Shown here piece after piece: positions 45,479 through 57,610 of a DNA stretch of 64,000 nucleotides; the first letter of the stretch is position 1, and each line of letters begins with the position of its first letter. The DNA is from Artocarpus heterophyllus (Eukaryota > Streptophyta > Magnoliopsida > Rosales > Moraceae), in the NCBI GenBank assembly GCA_025403435.1, contig CM046338.1, forward strand, positions 25,216,281 to 25,280,280. Direction: 5' to 3'. Under the pieces are notes generated by a model, which had not been told where the DNA came from, made no database searches, and saw nothing but the letters and a program-made list of their open reading frames with translations. Both the position numbers and the translations under genes were made by a program.

Positions 45479-48400
45479 TCAATGACTAGGTAGCCCGACT
45501 TCGGACATGAGTATCTCAGCATTCTGAACCTCCTTGTAATGCTCGATTCTTAAGCTAGACAGCCCCACTTCGACCGGGCTGACAGCCTCTGCTCCATACA
45601 CGAGGGAGAACGGGGTCTCCCCGGTAGCTGTTTGGGCAGTTGTGCGGTAAACGTAGAGCAGTTGTGGAAGCTCATCGATCCATGCTCCTTTAAGGCCCTC
45701 GAGCTTTTTCTTCAAGTTATCCTTGATTGTTTTATTCACTGTCTCTATCTGACCATTGCTCTAGGGATAGCTCGGGGAGGAGAAAACCTTTTTGATGCCG
45801 AGCTGTTCGCATAATCGAAGGAGACTGAGGACTCAAACTGTTTGGCATTATTGGTCACAATCGTGTGGGGGATTCCAAACCGACAAATGATGTTATTCCA
45901 TATGAAGTTGGTGCATTTGGCTTCGGTCATGTTGGTACACGGTTCAACCTCGACCCATTTTGTGAGATAGTTAATTGCCACGATGCAGTATATGAATTGT
46001 GATCGGGCTGGGGGAAGGGGTCCAATCAAATCGATGGCGTACTTCGTAAATGGCCATGCCGAGGTTACTGAGGTGAGGGGCTCAGCATGGTAGCTGGGCA
46101 TTCATACGAATTACTGACATTTGGGGCATTTTTGCGTAAAATCCTTACAGTCCTACTCCATGGTCGGCTAATAGTAGCCCTACCGAAGGCACTTTTGGGC
46201 CAAAAATTGCCCCCTAGAATGGTTCCCACACAGACCTTTGTGGATCTCCCTCATTACATATTTGGCTTCCTTGGGGCTCAAGCATTTTAAGCATAGCATG
46301 GTGTAGCCTCACCGGTATAGTTTGCCCCCGATCATCAAGTATTGGGCCGAGCTGTTGCGTATCCGACATGCCTCTTCTCAATCGTCGAGTAATTCAGTTG
46401 TGGTTAGGTATCAGATGATCGAGTCCATCCATGTGGTCTCGAGTTCCTCGGCTACATTTGTGACTTCCTTGAGAATGCTTGGCTCGACAAGTCTTTTAAT
46501 GGGGACCGAGGTAAGATCGCTATCACTAAGGCCCGAACCTAGTCAAGCAAGGACGTCGGCCTCTGAGTTCTCTGAACGGGGGATCTGCTTGAAAGAGTAG
46601 GATTTAAATTGTCTGAGCAGTTGTTTGACTTCTTGTAAATATGCGGCCATTGAATCTGCTTAGGCCTGGAATCCTTCGGTGACTTGTTGAACGACAAGCA
46701 TAGAGTCGCTGTGGATGATTATGTAGTCTACCTTGAGATCCCTGGCGATCAGAAGTCCAGCCAGAAGCGCTTCGTACTCTGCTTCATTGTTGGAGGCTTT
46801 GAAGTCAAATCGAAGCGTGTAGATCACCTTGTATCCTCCGGGCTTATTAAAATCAGCCTGGCACCTGATCCATCAATACAGGAAGATCCGTCAACATAAA
46901 GTCTACAGTCTGGCTCCGAGTTAGTGCAATCTTCGTTGTAGCTGGGAGCGTTTGGCGCTTCCATGGATGCCTTCCTGGCCAACGGTGTGGCCTGGTCAAC
47001 ATCCGTGAATTTAGCGATAAAGTTCGCCAGAGCTTGGGCTTTGATGGTCGTCCTCGGGACAAAGTGCACATCGTACTGACAAAGCTCCATCGACCAATTG
47101 GCCATGCGGCCTGATATTTCTGGGCTCTAGAGAACTTGTCGGAGAGGGAATTTGGTTGGTACCTTTATAGTATGGCCTTGAAAATATGATCGCAACTTGA
47201 GAGCTAAAGTGATTAAGGCGAAAGCCAACTTCTCGAGGGGTGGATACCATTCCTCGGCACCCTGGAACGCATGGCTGGTATAGTAGACAGGCTTTTAGGC
47301 TCCATCTTCATCTTGGACTAGGACCGAGCTCACAACTTTTTCGGATATGACTAGATAAGCAGTTAGAATCTCACCGACCAAAGGTTTGAACAGGAGCGGG
47401 GGTGTGGCTAAATACTTTTTTAGGCTTTAAAAAGCTTCCTCACACTCCCTGCTCCATTTGAACCTCCCCTTGAGTGCCTTAAAAAATGGGTGGCACTTGT
47501 TGGTAGCCCAGGAGACAAATCTCGAGAGAGCTGCTATCATGCTGGTAAACCATTGCACATCCTTTATAGTCTAAGGAGAATGCATGTCAATAATTGCCTA
47601 GGCCTTCATTGGGTTGACCTCAATACCTCGTTGATTGACAAAAAATCTGAGGAATTTATCTGAGCTTACCTCGAACGCACACTTCACCGAGTTGAGTTTC
47701 ATCCTATATTCCTAGAGAATGTCGAAACTTGCCTAGAGATCAGCCATGTGGTCCTCTGCTCGAAGGGACTTTACTAACATGTCGTCCACATAGACCTCCA
47801 TTGTTTTACCGATCAGCCGAGCAAACATCTTATTGATGAGGCACTGATATGTAGCCCTGGCATTTTTCAGCCCGAAAGGCATCACCACATAGCAGTATAA
47901 GCCCTGGTTAATAACAAAAGCTGTCTTGGGTTGATCCTCCTCTGCCATTCTTATCTGGTTGTACCCAGAATAGGCGTCCATAAAGCTCAAGAGCTTGTGG
48001 CCGGCGGTAGCATCGACGAGCTGGTCTATCCGTAGAAGCGAAAAGTAATCTTTTGGGCAGGCCTTGTTCAGGTTGGTGTAATCAAAGTAGACCCGCCACT
48101 TGTCGTTCGCCTTTTTGACAAAAACAACATTCGCTAACCACTGCGGGTATTTAACCTCTCTGATGAAACCCGCCTTGAGGAGCTTTTGGACTTTTTCGTT
48201 TATAGCAGCATACCTTTCCAGGTTGAAAGCTCTTTTCTTCTGTATCATTGGCCTGTGGTTGGGTTGGACATTGAGCCGATGACTGATTACGCTCGAGTCA
48301 ATGCCGGACATGTGTGGCGTACCCAGCCCGACTCAAGCCCCCATGAGGCCCGTAGGTCGGCCCCCGGCATAATTGGCTCTTATTGCAGCGTAACCGGGCC

Positions 48401-49555
48401 CACTCATCCGTACTGTCCCCTCTGGGGCCCACTGGTCCCTCAGGGATTTCTTTCGCGTCCCTCATGGTTCGAACCTCAAACCTCCCTTAAGAGGTTCTTA
48501 TTTCCTTCCTGAGTACCAATTGAGCTAGCCCAATTGGTACTCATGAAGGAAATAAGAACCTCTTAAGGGAGGTTTAAGGTTCGAACCATGAGGGACGCGA
48601 AAGAAAAACCCTGAGGGGCCAGAGGGCCCCAGAGGGGACAGTACGGATGAGTGGGCGGCCGCCACATAAAGAAGTGGGACGGTGCCGTACGCCACAACAT
48701 GTCTTCATGAGACCACGTAAACATGTCCTGATATTTGGTAGGAAGCCCTTCTAGATCTGCCAGAATCTCAGGTCTCAGCTGGGATCTGAGTTGGACGGTG
48801 CGTTCAGGCCTTGCGGGATCTAAAGGGAATGACACCAAGTCTTCCACTAGGATGCCTCTTACTTCTTCCTCGGGCAGTCTGGGGTTGAGATCAAACAGTA
48901 TCTTGGGCACCTGGTTAGCAGGCATTTTCGCCTCATCGACCACATAAATAGCCGAGACGCTTAGATGCTAAGCTATGGCGACCCTTACAACATTGGCGTA
49001 ATAAGCTCAAAAATCCATCTAGGAAGAGCATATTACTCCAACCCCATCTTCCGTTGGAAATTTCATGGCCAGGTGATACATGGAGACCATGGCCCTCAAC
49101 GCGTTTAACATCGGGCGACCGATGATGATGTTGTACTAAGAGGGCTTATCGACGACTATAAAGTCGACGACCCGAGTGATCCGAGCAGCTCCTTCTTTGA
49201 AAGTCACGGGCAGGCTGACCTTCCCCACTGCTCAGACGCATTCTCCCGTGAAGCTGTAGAATGGGGTCTGGACTAGAACCAAGGTGGCATTGTTGATCCT
49301 TAGTTTGTCAAAGGCTTGCTTGAAGAGGATGTCGGTCGAGCTGCCGTTATCGATTAGAACTCACAGCACTATGTTGTTGGCGATAGGTAGCTCGCACACA
49401 AGGGCGTCGTTGTGTGGACGGATTAGCCGATTTGCTTCCTCCTTGGTGAATGTGATCGGAACGTCTTGTTGGTGGCATATTTTGTTAACATGCTCGAACA
49501 TGTTTATGAATTGGCCTCGCTCGATTAGCTGAGCTTCTCTAACATACAACCGCCG
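45479..49555 (-). pseudogene. Pol of the Tat-type element (protease, RT, RNase H, extra RNase H, integrase)
   Basis: Order on minus. Protease has VLIDNGSSTDILF (about 49360-49322, catalytic DNG loop intact). A linker follows, broken after HEDM by the 384-bp foldback at 48314-48697. Reverse transcriptase starts at SGIDSSVISHRL, with FMDAYSGYNQI and YVDDMLVKS (about 47795-47769, catalytic YVDD intact). RNase H follows with YYTSHAFQGAEEWYPPLEKL. The extra RNase H has LYVDGSSCIDGSGA (about 46910-46870). Integrase (46300-45479) has the first Asp in YAIDLIGP, but Asn in IVTNNAKQFE where the second catalytic Asp is expected. The Glu region [15 protein letters not shown] is present. Several stop codons make it inactive. 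Confidence 0.88.
48314..48697. mobile_element. 384-bp palindromic element with opposed tRNA-like promoters, inserted in pol
   Basis: Exact 5-bp duplications CATGT flank it (48309-48313 and 48698-48702). Removing it restores pol as HEDMSGIDSS in frame. Arms of about 129 bp (48398-48526 and 48527-48656) are nearly perfect reverse complements and meet with almost no loop. Each arm has an A-box-like TAGCYCAATTGG next to the centre (48526-48537 on plus; 48516-48527 on minus) and a B-box-like GGTTCGAACC (48578-48587; 48466-48475). Outer termini share GTGGCGTAC in inverted orientation. It looks like two tRNA-derived SINE-like units head to head. A foldback DNA transposon is the alternative. Confidence 0.85.
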
Positions 49556-49559
49556 CCCA

Positions 49560-51260
49560 CTCGATGTGTCCCTGGTGACAGGCCCACCAAATATCGTATG
49601 AATGATGTTCGAGGGTTTCGAGGTGTTCCCAGCATCTGCCCTTGAGTGGTTCGGTACATCTCAACTTGACAGATCGTTTCTTCCCGAGGTAGAGCTCGGG
49701 GTTATGACTCGCTCAACAAATTCTCATAAATGACCTTCTCAAACTAGCTTTTCAATTTAGTCTTTTAACTGAATGCATTCACGAGTGCTATGCCCCACGT
49801 CCTTGTAGAATTTGCAATACCTTGCTTGATCTTGCTTCACTTTGCTGCCCCTAAGCTTGGGTGGTGGCACCAGCAGGTTCTTACTACTTACCTGGGTGAG
49901 CACCTTGTCGATGGTCGCCACTAGTGGTGTGTAGCTTTGAAACTTACCCATCGGCACCTTTGGCTTTTCGGATTTCTTCTCCTTCTTCTGCTTCTTACTC
50001 TGCTTAGCATTGTTCTGCTCCAGCGCCTACTTTTGCTTCTTGTCCTTCTTTGTCCCACTGGGGCTGGCCTCATGTTTGTAGCTTTTCATGTATTCCGCAA
50101 CATCAGCATACCTCTAGGCGTTGCCGAGCATCTGTGAAAATGTGCTCGGCTGCTCGAAGGCCAATGATCAGGTCAATTTTTTATCTCGGAGGCCCCCTAC
50201 AAAAATATGTTTGAGGGTCTCATCTTAGATGTGTTTGACCTTCAGTGCTGCCTAGGTAAACCGGTTGATATAGTCTAGGACATTCCCGTCCCCTTATTTG
50301 ACGGCATACAGATATCTAATCTCTTTTCTCTACGTTTTTGTTGCTGAGAAGGCTGTCGAGAAGGCATTGACAAGTTGCTGAAAAGAAGAGATAAATGATG
50401 GGTCGAGCCTTCGTAACCATTACCGAGCAGGTCCAGTCATGATCAGCGAAAAGGCTTTGCATATTGTTGCGTCGCTGGCATTCTAGAGTAACATGTGTCC
50501 TTTGGAATAGTTCAACGTGCTCATCCGCGTTTGTGGTCCCATCATAAGCCTTGATTTGTGAAACCTTGAATTTAGGCAGCATGGGGGCTCGCATTATGAT
50601 GTCCGAGAAAGGTGGATCTAAGGCCCCTGCATCGTATAGGCCGAAGCGGTTGTTTCAGATTTCATCGATTTGGCATTACAGCGCCCAGAACTAGTGACTA
50701 TTAGTGTCTTCGGGCAGTTCGACCATGTAGGGTACTCTGCCCTCCATGCGGTCATCGGCCCCAGGCTGATAATTTCGACGTGCTTCCCCTTGGTGTCCGA
50801 GCAGGTCAAATACTGAAGCTCGAAAACCTTGAGGAGATGGAACCCGTGCTGCTTGAGGGTTGAGAAGGCCTTCTTGGACAAATCAATTATTGGCTAAGAC
50901 GCCATGCGTGGATCCCCTCGAGCACTCAGAATCGGTCTCTTTACGGTCGACCACGTCCTGTCCTACCCGACCTCCGGCCTAGTCAGCTAGGGCCGGAGGT
51001 GGCAGGGCAGGTGTGGCCTGGCATTGAGCCTATTGGGCGAGCTGTTGAGTTAAGATCCGAACCACATTTGTAAGCTCTCAGATCAGATCTTGAGCAATGG
51101 CTGCTTGTTTGGCCCTGGTCGGGCTTCCCTACCCCCTGGACCGAGATCGTGTGGCCCGAGGGCTGCCTCTAGGCCTACCTGTGTTCGGTTGCTGATTTCT
51201 TACATCTCCCTACCCTTCCTGTCGGGCAGCATCGTCTCTGGCGTTCCCTCGAGTCACCAT
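49560..51260 (-). pseudogene. Gag of the Tat-type element
   Basis: An ATG at 51260 opens MVTRGNARDDAARQ. In-frame stops follow, mostly where TGG, CAG or CGA would be expected. The conserved gag core is visible: MRAPMLPKFKVSQIKAYDGT (about 50596-50537), then the LVNAFSTAFSATK region. The CCHC-like knuckle YCKFYKDVGHSTRECIQLKD (about 49830-49757) ends it. Gag forms the virus-like particle in active relatives. This copy is interrupted by stops and cannot make it. Confidence 0.8.
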
Positions 51261-51329
51261 CTCCGGTCTCAGAGGAAAGGTGGTTAGTGTCTGATTGAAG
51301 GTGTAGGCGTCCTCCTTCTAGCACTAAAA

Positions 51330-51968
51330 TGTTGATGTTTACCGTACTCTGGCATCAGATCAATACCACGTGCAGTTGTGCAAGGTCTAGTTCTTCTCGG
51401 ACCGCCTCTGCCTGGTCAAGCGTACCTACAACAAGAGGAGGGATGCTTTGAAGGTAAGAGGAGAAGATGTTGGTCAGTAGACAAGGGCTCTTCGATGCTC
51501 AAGGCAGGGGTTGCTCGGTAGAGGACGGGAGCTTGTTAGGTGGGAAGAGGTCTCTCTCTAGAATGTAATAAATGCATCCAATTTATAGGCTACCACTTAG
51601 ACCAGGTGTTAGGTGGGTTTTACCCACAACCTGAGTGTCACATCAAGACGTGTCGACAGTAGGTGACAAGTGTCACGTCTCCCTGTCGACGGATTAGATC
51701 CCATCAGACGGTGAGTTATTTGCTGTTTGTAGGCCTATGGTAGCGAGTAGCAGTCTGCCTATGAGTGAAGTTAGTCCGACCCGAGCTAGTACATAGTCCG
51801 AGGTGGCAGCTTGCTTAGGGTACTGCCTCGGGGGCCCTAAGAAGCACCTCGAACTGAACGCACATTGCCATCAAGATCGGTAGTTTGCTCCCTAGAATTC
51901 CTGCCGAGCTATTTAGCCGACCACTGAAGTTCATCTCCTCGTCGGTAATGCCGAGCTCACCCTCAATA
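51330..51968 (-). repeat. 5' LTR of the Tat-type element
   Basis: It starts TGTTGATGTTTACCG and ends CCCTCAATA on plus. The minus-strand TATA box CCTATAAAT lies at about 51581-51590. The sequence next to it on the inside reads TTTTAGTGCTAGAAGGAGG on minus, the expected position of the primer-binding site. Confidence 0.9.
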
Positions 51969-51973
51969 GTGAT

Positions 51974-52884
51974 TATTATAGTAATGATGGTGGTGGGTTT
52001 TTTAATGTTATGGTCGTGGCAGTGATGATAATGATGAAGTGGTGTTTATTTATTTTTGTGATGTTATGATGGTAGAGTTGATAATAGTAACGATGGTGGT
52101 TGTTTGATGATTATTGTGGTGTTTATCCTTGTGGTTTGATGTTTATGTTAGTTTTTAAGTGTAATTTATATATAAATACATGTATTAATTGGTTTATGAT
52201 CTTGTTAGGTTTTTGAATACGTAAGTGTGGTTTGAATAAGTTAGATTATTCTCTAAATATGCAAGTTTGGCTCGAATATGTTTGATTATGGTTTTAGAAT
52301 ATGCAAGTTTAGTTTGAATATGTAAGTTATGCTTTTGAATATATTTTTAGTTTTGTTGATAATAGGTTTTAAATTGAGATAATGGGTGATTTTGTATTTA
52401 GTTTGTATTTAAATTGAGATAATGGATATTAATATGGTTTATGTTGTTGTCTTTTGGTAATATATTATTATAGAGATTTTTACGAGAATTTAGGTTATGT
52501 AAATCATGTTTTTTTACTTTGATAGGTAGTATGTGTAAATAAAATGTGATTATTATAATTGAATAATATTTAAAAGTGATTAATTAAAAATAAAAGGTAA
52601 GTGACTCTTAATAAAATAAAATTTAATAAATTTTTCATTTTAATTCATTATAATAAAAATTCACAATACTTAATAAAATATAAGAATAAGCTTAAATTAA
52701 ATAACAATATTCTAGTTAATATAAAGTAAGAAATATTTAGTAATGTGTAATACCCTTTTACGGAACATTACCTTATCCGTTACTTAATGCTATTCAATAT
52801 ATTTTGTCATAATTACATTGATGAATAAAGCCCAATAAAGTAAAAGTTAGAAAAATCTTGATAATAATTTTTTTAAAAGAAAAT
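51974..52884. other. No gene seen; GAT/TG-rich sequence continuing the gypsy insertion site
   Basis: The GATGGTG/GATTATT-rich character matches the sequence left of the gypsy element (39060-39168). This confirms one host stretch split by the insertion. The rest is AT-rich and noncoding. Confidence 0.6.
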
Positions 52885-55800
52885 CATCACCGCCTCCAGT
52901 GATCAAAGCCATTTGTAAAGGCTTGGTTTACGATGCACTTGTGATCAAATTGAATGTCGCAAACTCTGAAATCGGTCTAATATTGGTCGACAAAGTTAGC
53001 TCAGCGGACATTCTTATCCTTTTGATGTTAAAGGAGTTGGAGATCGACGAGAAGGAAATTAAAAAGACCAACACTACCTTGTTCGACTTGAATGCCTTGC
53101 TTGAGTCTCACTCGAAGCGGCAGCAGCGTTGTCTTGAAAAACTGATTTCCTTGTCTTCGACTTTGAAACCAAGGTTACTTCTTCAAAAATCAAGTGAACT
53201 TTGCTGGAAAGGCAAGGGACCTCCTCCTAATGCCAAATTATTGATGACTCAATTCGTCATCAAGATTGTGATAATTGAGAGAGATGGATGATAAATAGAT
53301 TAGGAGAAAAATTAATGTTTGAATTGAAACGAAAAAGTAAATGAACACTGGAATTTATAGTGGTTCGGTCCTATATTCACATGTTGTTCTTCACTATAAT
53401 TCTTTGGAAAGATAAACACTTGAAATCCTCACCAAATACTCGGATTTATTTCTCAAAATCCTCACCAAATACTCGTATGTATTTCACAAAATCTAATCTC
53501 AAAAAATAAAGCCTCTCATTCTCCAAAATTGAAACCACCTATTGTCTCTCACTCTATGATTTATAAAGAAGCCTTCATCCAAAAAACAGCTCCCAAAACT
53601 ACTCCTTCTCCCATAACTATTGTCCCCACATTCTTATCTCGATTGGTATCATCTCATTTTTCCACGTGGAGGTGACTGCTCTCCCATGTCCTTTACTTTT
53701 TGTCGCCTTCTCCAAATTCTAAAACGTGTAAAGGTTTCTCCGATAGTTACTCCAAATGACTTGTAATGAGACGATTACCTTGGGTGATCTCTTATAGATA
53801 AAATATGTATATGATTCGTGATAGTATAATGAGGTTTCACCATATCAATGTAGAGTAAAGAAATGGTCCTTCGTTTGCACATTCTCACTTACCTCGGCTT
53901 TACTCTCACACTAGCTCCTAATTCGGCCTTGCTCGAATGTTAGCTCCTCATCTCAACAAGTGTGGGGAGCTTCTTTAATCCAATGGTTGTATTCTTGTGA
54001 AGAGCATTAAATGCTTTAATTTGAATCTATTTCCTAGCACTTTAAAACATAATGGTGCAATTAATTTGAATCTATTTCCTAGCACTTTAAAACATAATGG
54101 TGCAACACTTACATATCTCTTATGATTACATGTCAAAAAAAATTACCAAATATTCTAAGCTAGTTATGTTTTTTTTTTTTAAGAGAGATTATTATTAAAG
54201 ATGTTTTAAATATGTTAAATAATGGTTTGAGAGGTCGGATCATTACATAATGTTAGGATTTTGTGGCAAGAAGATAACACCAAAAATGGTAAGTGTGATA
54301 TTTGATTTTTTTATTTATTATCAATTTCAATTTATTGTGTACTTGTTTGTAATTTGTTTTATTTACAATTATTATTGTATTAGTTTTCAAAATATTGGGA
54401 TTGCAAATATGTAATATTTTAGAACATAAATGAATTGTTAGGTCAAATAGGGAATAAAACACAGAATATTAAAAGCCACATGTGAGAAAATCATAAAAAT
54501 TGCATTTTTTCTTGTTGAATGACATTAAACGATGCTTTAATTAAACCTACACATAAAAAAAACCATCGTCTATTATGACACCTGGCACACCAAATTGTCA
54601 ACCGAGAAGATATATGAGGGCGGATACAAATCGATATTGTATTCTACCATATATGATGACTATGATAGAACGATTGTTTCAACAATCGTGTTTTCTTTTC
54701 AGGTTGGTTTTCGACTATTAAAAACAGTCGTTAAAGGAGTTATTTGTTGTAGGGAAACATATATAGGCTAGTCCTTGGGTTCAGACGGCTGTACCAACCA
54801 TCCTAGTAAATCCGATCCTTTAGATTACATTTGACGGTGCTCAATTACCCAAGGGCATTATAATTTGCTATTTGTTTTTGACAGCCCATAGCCCGTTAAT
54901 TCCCCCCAGCCTTTGAATAAAAAAATGGCACCTCGTTTTTTACGGAACCTTTGTTGCCCAATTTGGATACACATATTTACTGCATAGTTTTTTTTCAACT
55001 TGCAGCAACTGTTGCTAATAAGAGAATGTTTAAAAATCAAGTTAAAACTTAAACATTATAATATATAAAAATCTTTTGCTATAATATGTTTTTACTTTAT
55101 ATTACAAAATAAAAAGCTTGGCATTACAATAGTTGCAATTTTGATATTGAAACTTCGTTTAACATTTACATTTATCAAAAATGGACTTTATGAAACTTTC
55201 CCCGATACCTTAAAAAGCATATGTGCTTATATATGCTAGAAAGTGGAATACTTTTATGTTTGTGAGAAGAATTCAAACTGATCTTTTGAACATTTTTGAC
55301 ACAAAATAAGCATTTAAGAGATTTATATTATATCTGTTGAGAGTTTGGTATTATCATGACTTGAAGTGCAAAGTTCAAGCCGATATTGTCAAATACGGGG
55401 CATATCAAACTATTATTGACTTGTTAAGCAATGTTTCCTCTTCTTTAATATCCTTGTTTTCTTATATAAGAACATGGCTTGAAATTTTCATTGTAATGTG
55501 GATAATTAGATGATTGGACAATTGATACGGCTCATTTACATTAGCCATATAGCTCATTGATATTGAGCAGTGGTTTTTTTTTTTTTTTAAGATTCACAAT
55601 TTCTAATTTAAATAGTTGAAGAAAATTGATATTCTTTAACATCTTAAAAAATACATGATATGCCACTAATGCTTTGTAAAATCTAACATTTCCGACCATT
55701 TCCTTTTTTTTTTTTTTTTCTTTTTAACGTTTAAGCATACCGTTTTTAAGGGAAAAAGAGAGAGAGAGAGAAAATATTGCATTCGATATATTAATGAATC

Positions 55801-57442
55801 AAACTATATACAACTTCAGATCCAATAAATGAGGAAGATTTATGTGGTGTTTGGCAATATGAATTAGAACTAAAATTTTTGGTTATCACAATTTATAGCT
55901 CTCACATGCTACAGTGTAAAGAAAAAGTGTGTTAAAGCTTTCACATGCTATAATGTTTTTAACTAAAATTAGTTCAAAACATTAGTTTTAACCAATGCTC
56001 ACAGACACCCTCACTCATTTATGCATCAAGTTTGAAGCATGTTTGGCATTATTTCCTAACTTTGCCTTTTTTGAGTTTGAAAATTGTCTTGTGTTTGCAT
56101 GATCTAATACAGGAATATTTCCACTCACAACTTATAAATTTAAGTAATGTTACAATGACACTCTTTTAACAAAACTTTAATCACACTATCGCTGTTGTTA
56201 ATTTTTTTAATCAAGGTAATAATTCATCTAAAATAATAAAAACACAATTTGGCCAATAAAATATGCATAAAACATTGATTTTGCCCCTTCAAAAAAATTA
56301 AGATTTCCCAGAACAAAGCGTTGAAGAATGCATCTATTGACACCCCTATCTTACCTTTTACAAATCCTTTCTTAAAACATCTCCATTCTACTTGTTACAC
56401 CCTTTTAAAATACCAACAAAGTACCCATACATCTAAATAGTGTTGTTTTTCTTTTTTTCTTTCTCCAACCAACCAAACTCACACTTTTTTCAATTACTTT
56501 TTTATGTAAGAAAAAAACACTGATCATTTGGCATGGAACATCCCTTTTTTAACCTCATGGGTTAAAACTCCACTACTCATAAAATAATAGGTCTTAGCCT
56601 AACATATATACTATAAACTAAACAAGGTCTCACTGTTTCGTGAGTAATAGGATTTTACCGGATGGGTTTAAAAAGAATGTTTCTTTGTTATAAGAGTGCC
56701 GTAGTCTCTATTGTCATTAACAAATTTTCCACACAGAGAAAGAAGATGCTGCTGATAAAGACTATAGCTGAGGAGACTAATTGCGAGAATCTTCCCTTTT
56801 TTTTTTTTTTTTTTTCCTTTCTTTGAATCATAATTTAAATGAGGTTGCATTTGTATGTGGTTCAAATTATTTGCTTTAAGTAGCCTGAATATTATGAATT
56901 CATTTTAAAACGTTTGTTATTGTTAGCTTCTCAACATTTAATTCGGTGAGGAAGCAAAAATGGTAAAGTGAGGCTTAAGATTAAAAAAAAAAAAAATGAA
57001 TTAGGCAAAAATGGCCAGTCTGCCCCTCTTTTTAAGTAAAAAACGACTCTTTTTACGAATTAGGAAAATAACCGATTTGCTAATTCTCAAGCAACTAATT
57101 GGGTCAAGAAGACAAAAACATCCTATATAATATCGACAGATACAATGGGAGAAGAAACATATTTAAAAATAAAAAATTGAAAGGGTGACAGATATATAGC
57201 AGGGAAAAAAAAAAAAAAGGCCCACCATTAAGGAAGGTGAAAACTCTATTTGTATGGGAAATACATGAGTGCTGTCCTTTGATGTAAAGAACAAGGAACA
57301 AAACAAAATAGCGTGAAATTATACAACAAATCGACCATTTGCTTAAATTAAAAAATATGCGTCATAAATTTTGAGATGGGTAGTGTTTTGGCCACTAAGT
57401 GCAAATTCCCAATAAAATATATACAAAGCAGTGGCGGATCGA
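52885..57442 (+). repeat. Large duplicated block, copy B (partner at 10098-15165)
   Basis: It is collinear with copy A. It lacks the 119-bp and 627-bp insertions of copy A. It has its own small changes: a 45-bp tandem duplication (54016-54105), a ~35-bp one near 53425-53490, about 110 extra bases near 56520-56630, and 58 extra bases near 57260-57316. The homology stops at about 57442 in a locally rearranged segment. Confidence 0.85.
52893..53120 (+). pseudogene. Truncated Ty3/gypsy protease fragment in copy B
   Basis: The frame includes GLVYDALVIKLNVANSEIGL and LVDKVSSADILILLMLKELE, a retropepsin region in which the DNG loop reads DKV. It begins abruptly at the duplication edge, without the gag that precedes the same sequence in copy A. 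The frame stays open to 53291, but the part after 53120 has no retroelement motif. Confidence 0.7.
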
Positions 57443-57610
57443 TTCTTAAGAGTTTTTATCTATTTTTGTGCTCAATCGCAAGAGATGGGTAGTGCAAATT
57501 CCCAATAAATTTTGAGATGGGTAGTGTTTTGGCCACTAAGTCATAAAAATTATATCTGTGCTCAATCGCAAGAGACTAGAAATTTTAAGAGTTTTTATCT
57601 ATTTTTGTGT
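57365..57610. repeat. Scrambled local duplications at the right edge of copy B
   Basis: Four short blocks each occur twice in a shuffled order: ATTTTGAGATGGGTAGTG (57368 and 57509), GTGCAAATTCCCAATAAA (57399 and 57492), TTAAGAGTTTTTATCTATTT (57446 and 57585) and TGCTCAATCGCAAGAGA (57469 and 57559). This is the signature of template switching during repair. Confidence 0.85.

Larger units (their letters stand above)
39169..51968 (-). mobile_element. Complete 12.8-kb Tat-type Ty3/gypsy retrotransposon
   Basis: The LTRs are 39169-39808 (640 bp, 3' LTR) and 51330-51968 (639 bp, 5' LTR), flanked by GTGAT at 39164-39168 and 51969-51973. Gag-pol runs on minus from about 51260 to 45479. A plus-strand extra ORF (40193-45115) lies between pol and the 3' LTR. 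An additional RNase H-like domain after the pol RNase H and an antisense extra ORF are both features of the Tat lineage. By eye about 20 of the first ~230 LTR bases differ, nearly all transitions, so it is not recent. Two younger insertions, 41141-43503 and 48314-48697, lie inside it. Confidence 0.93.
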
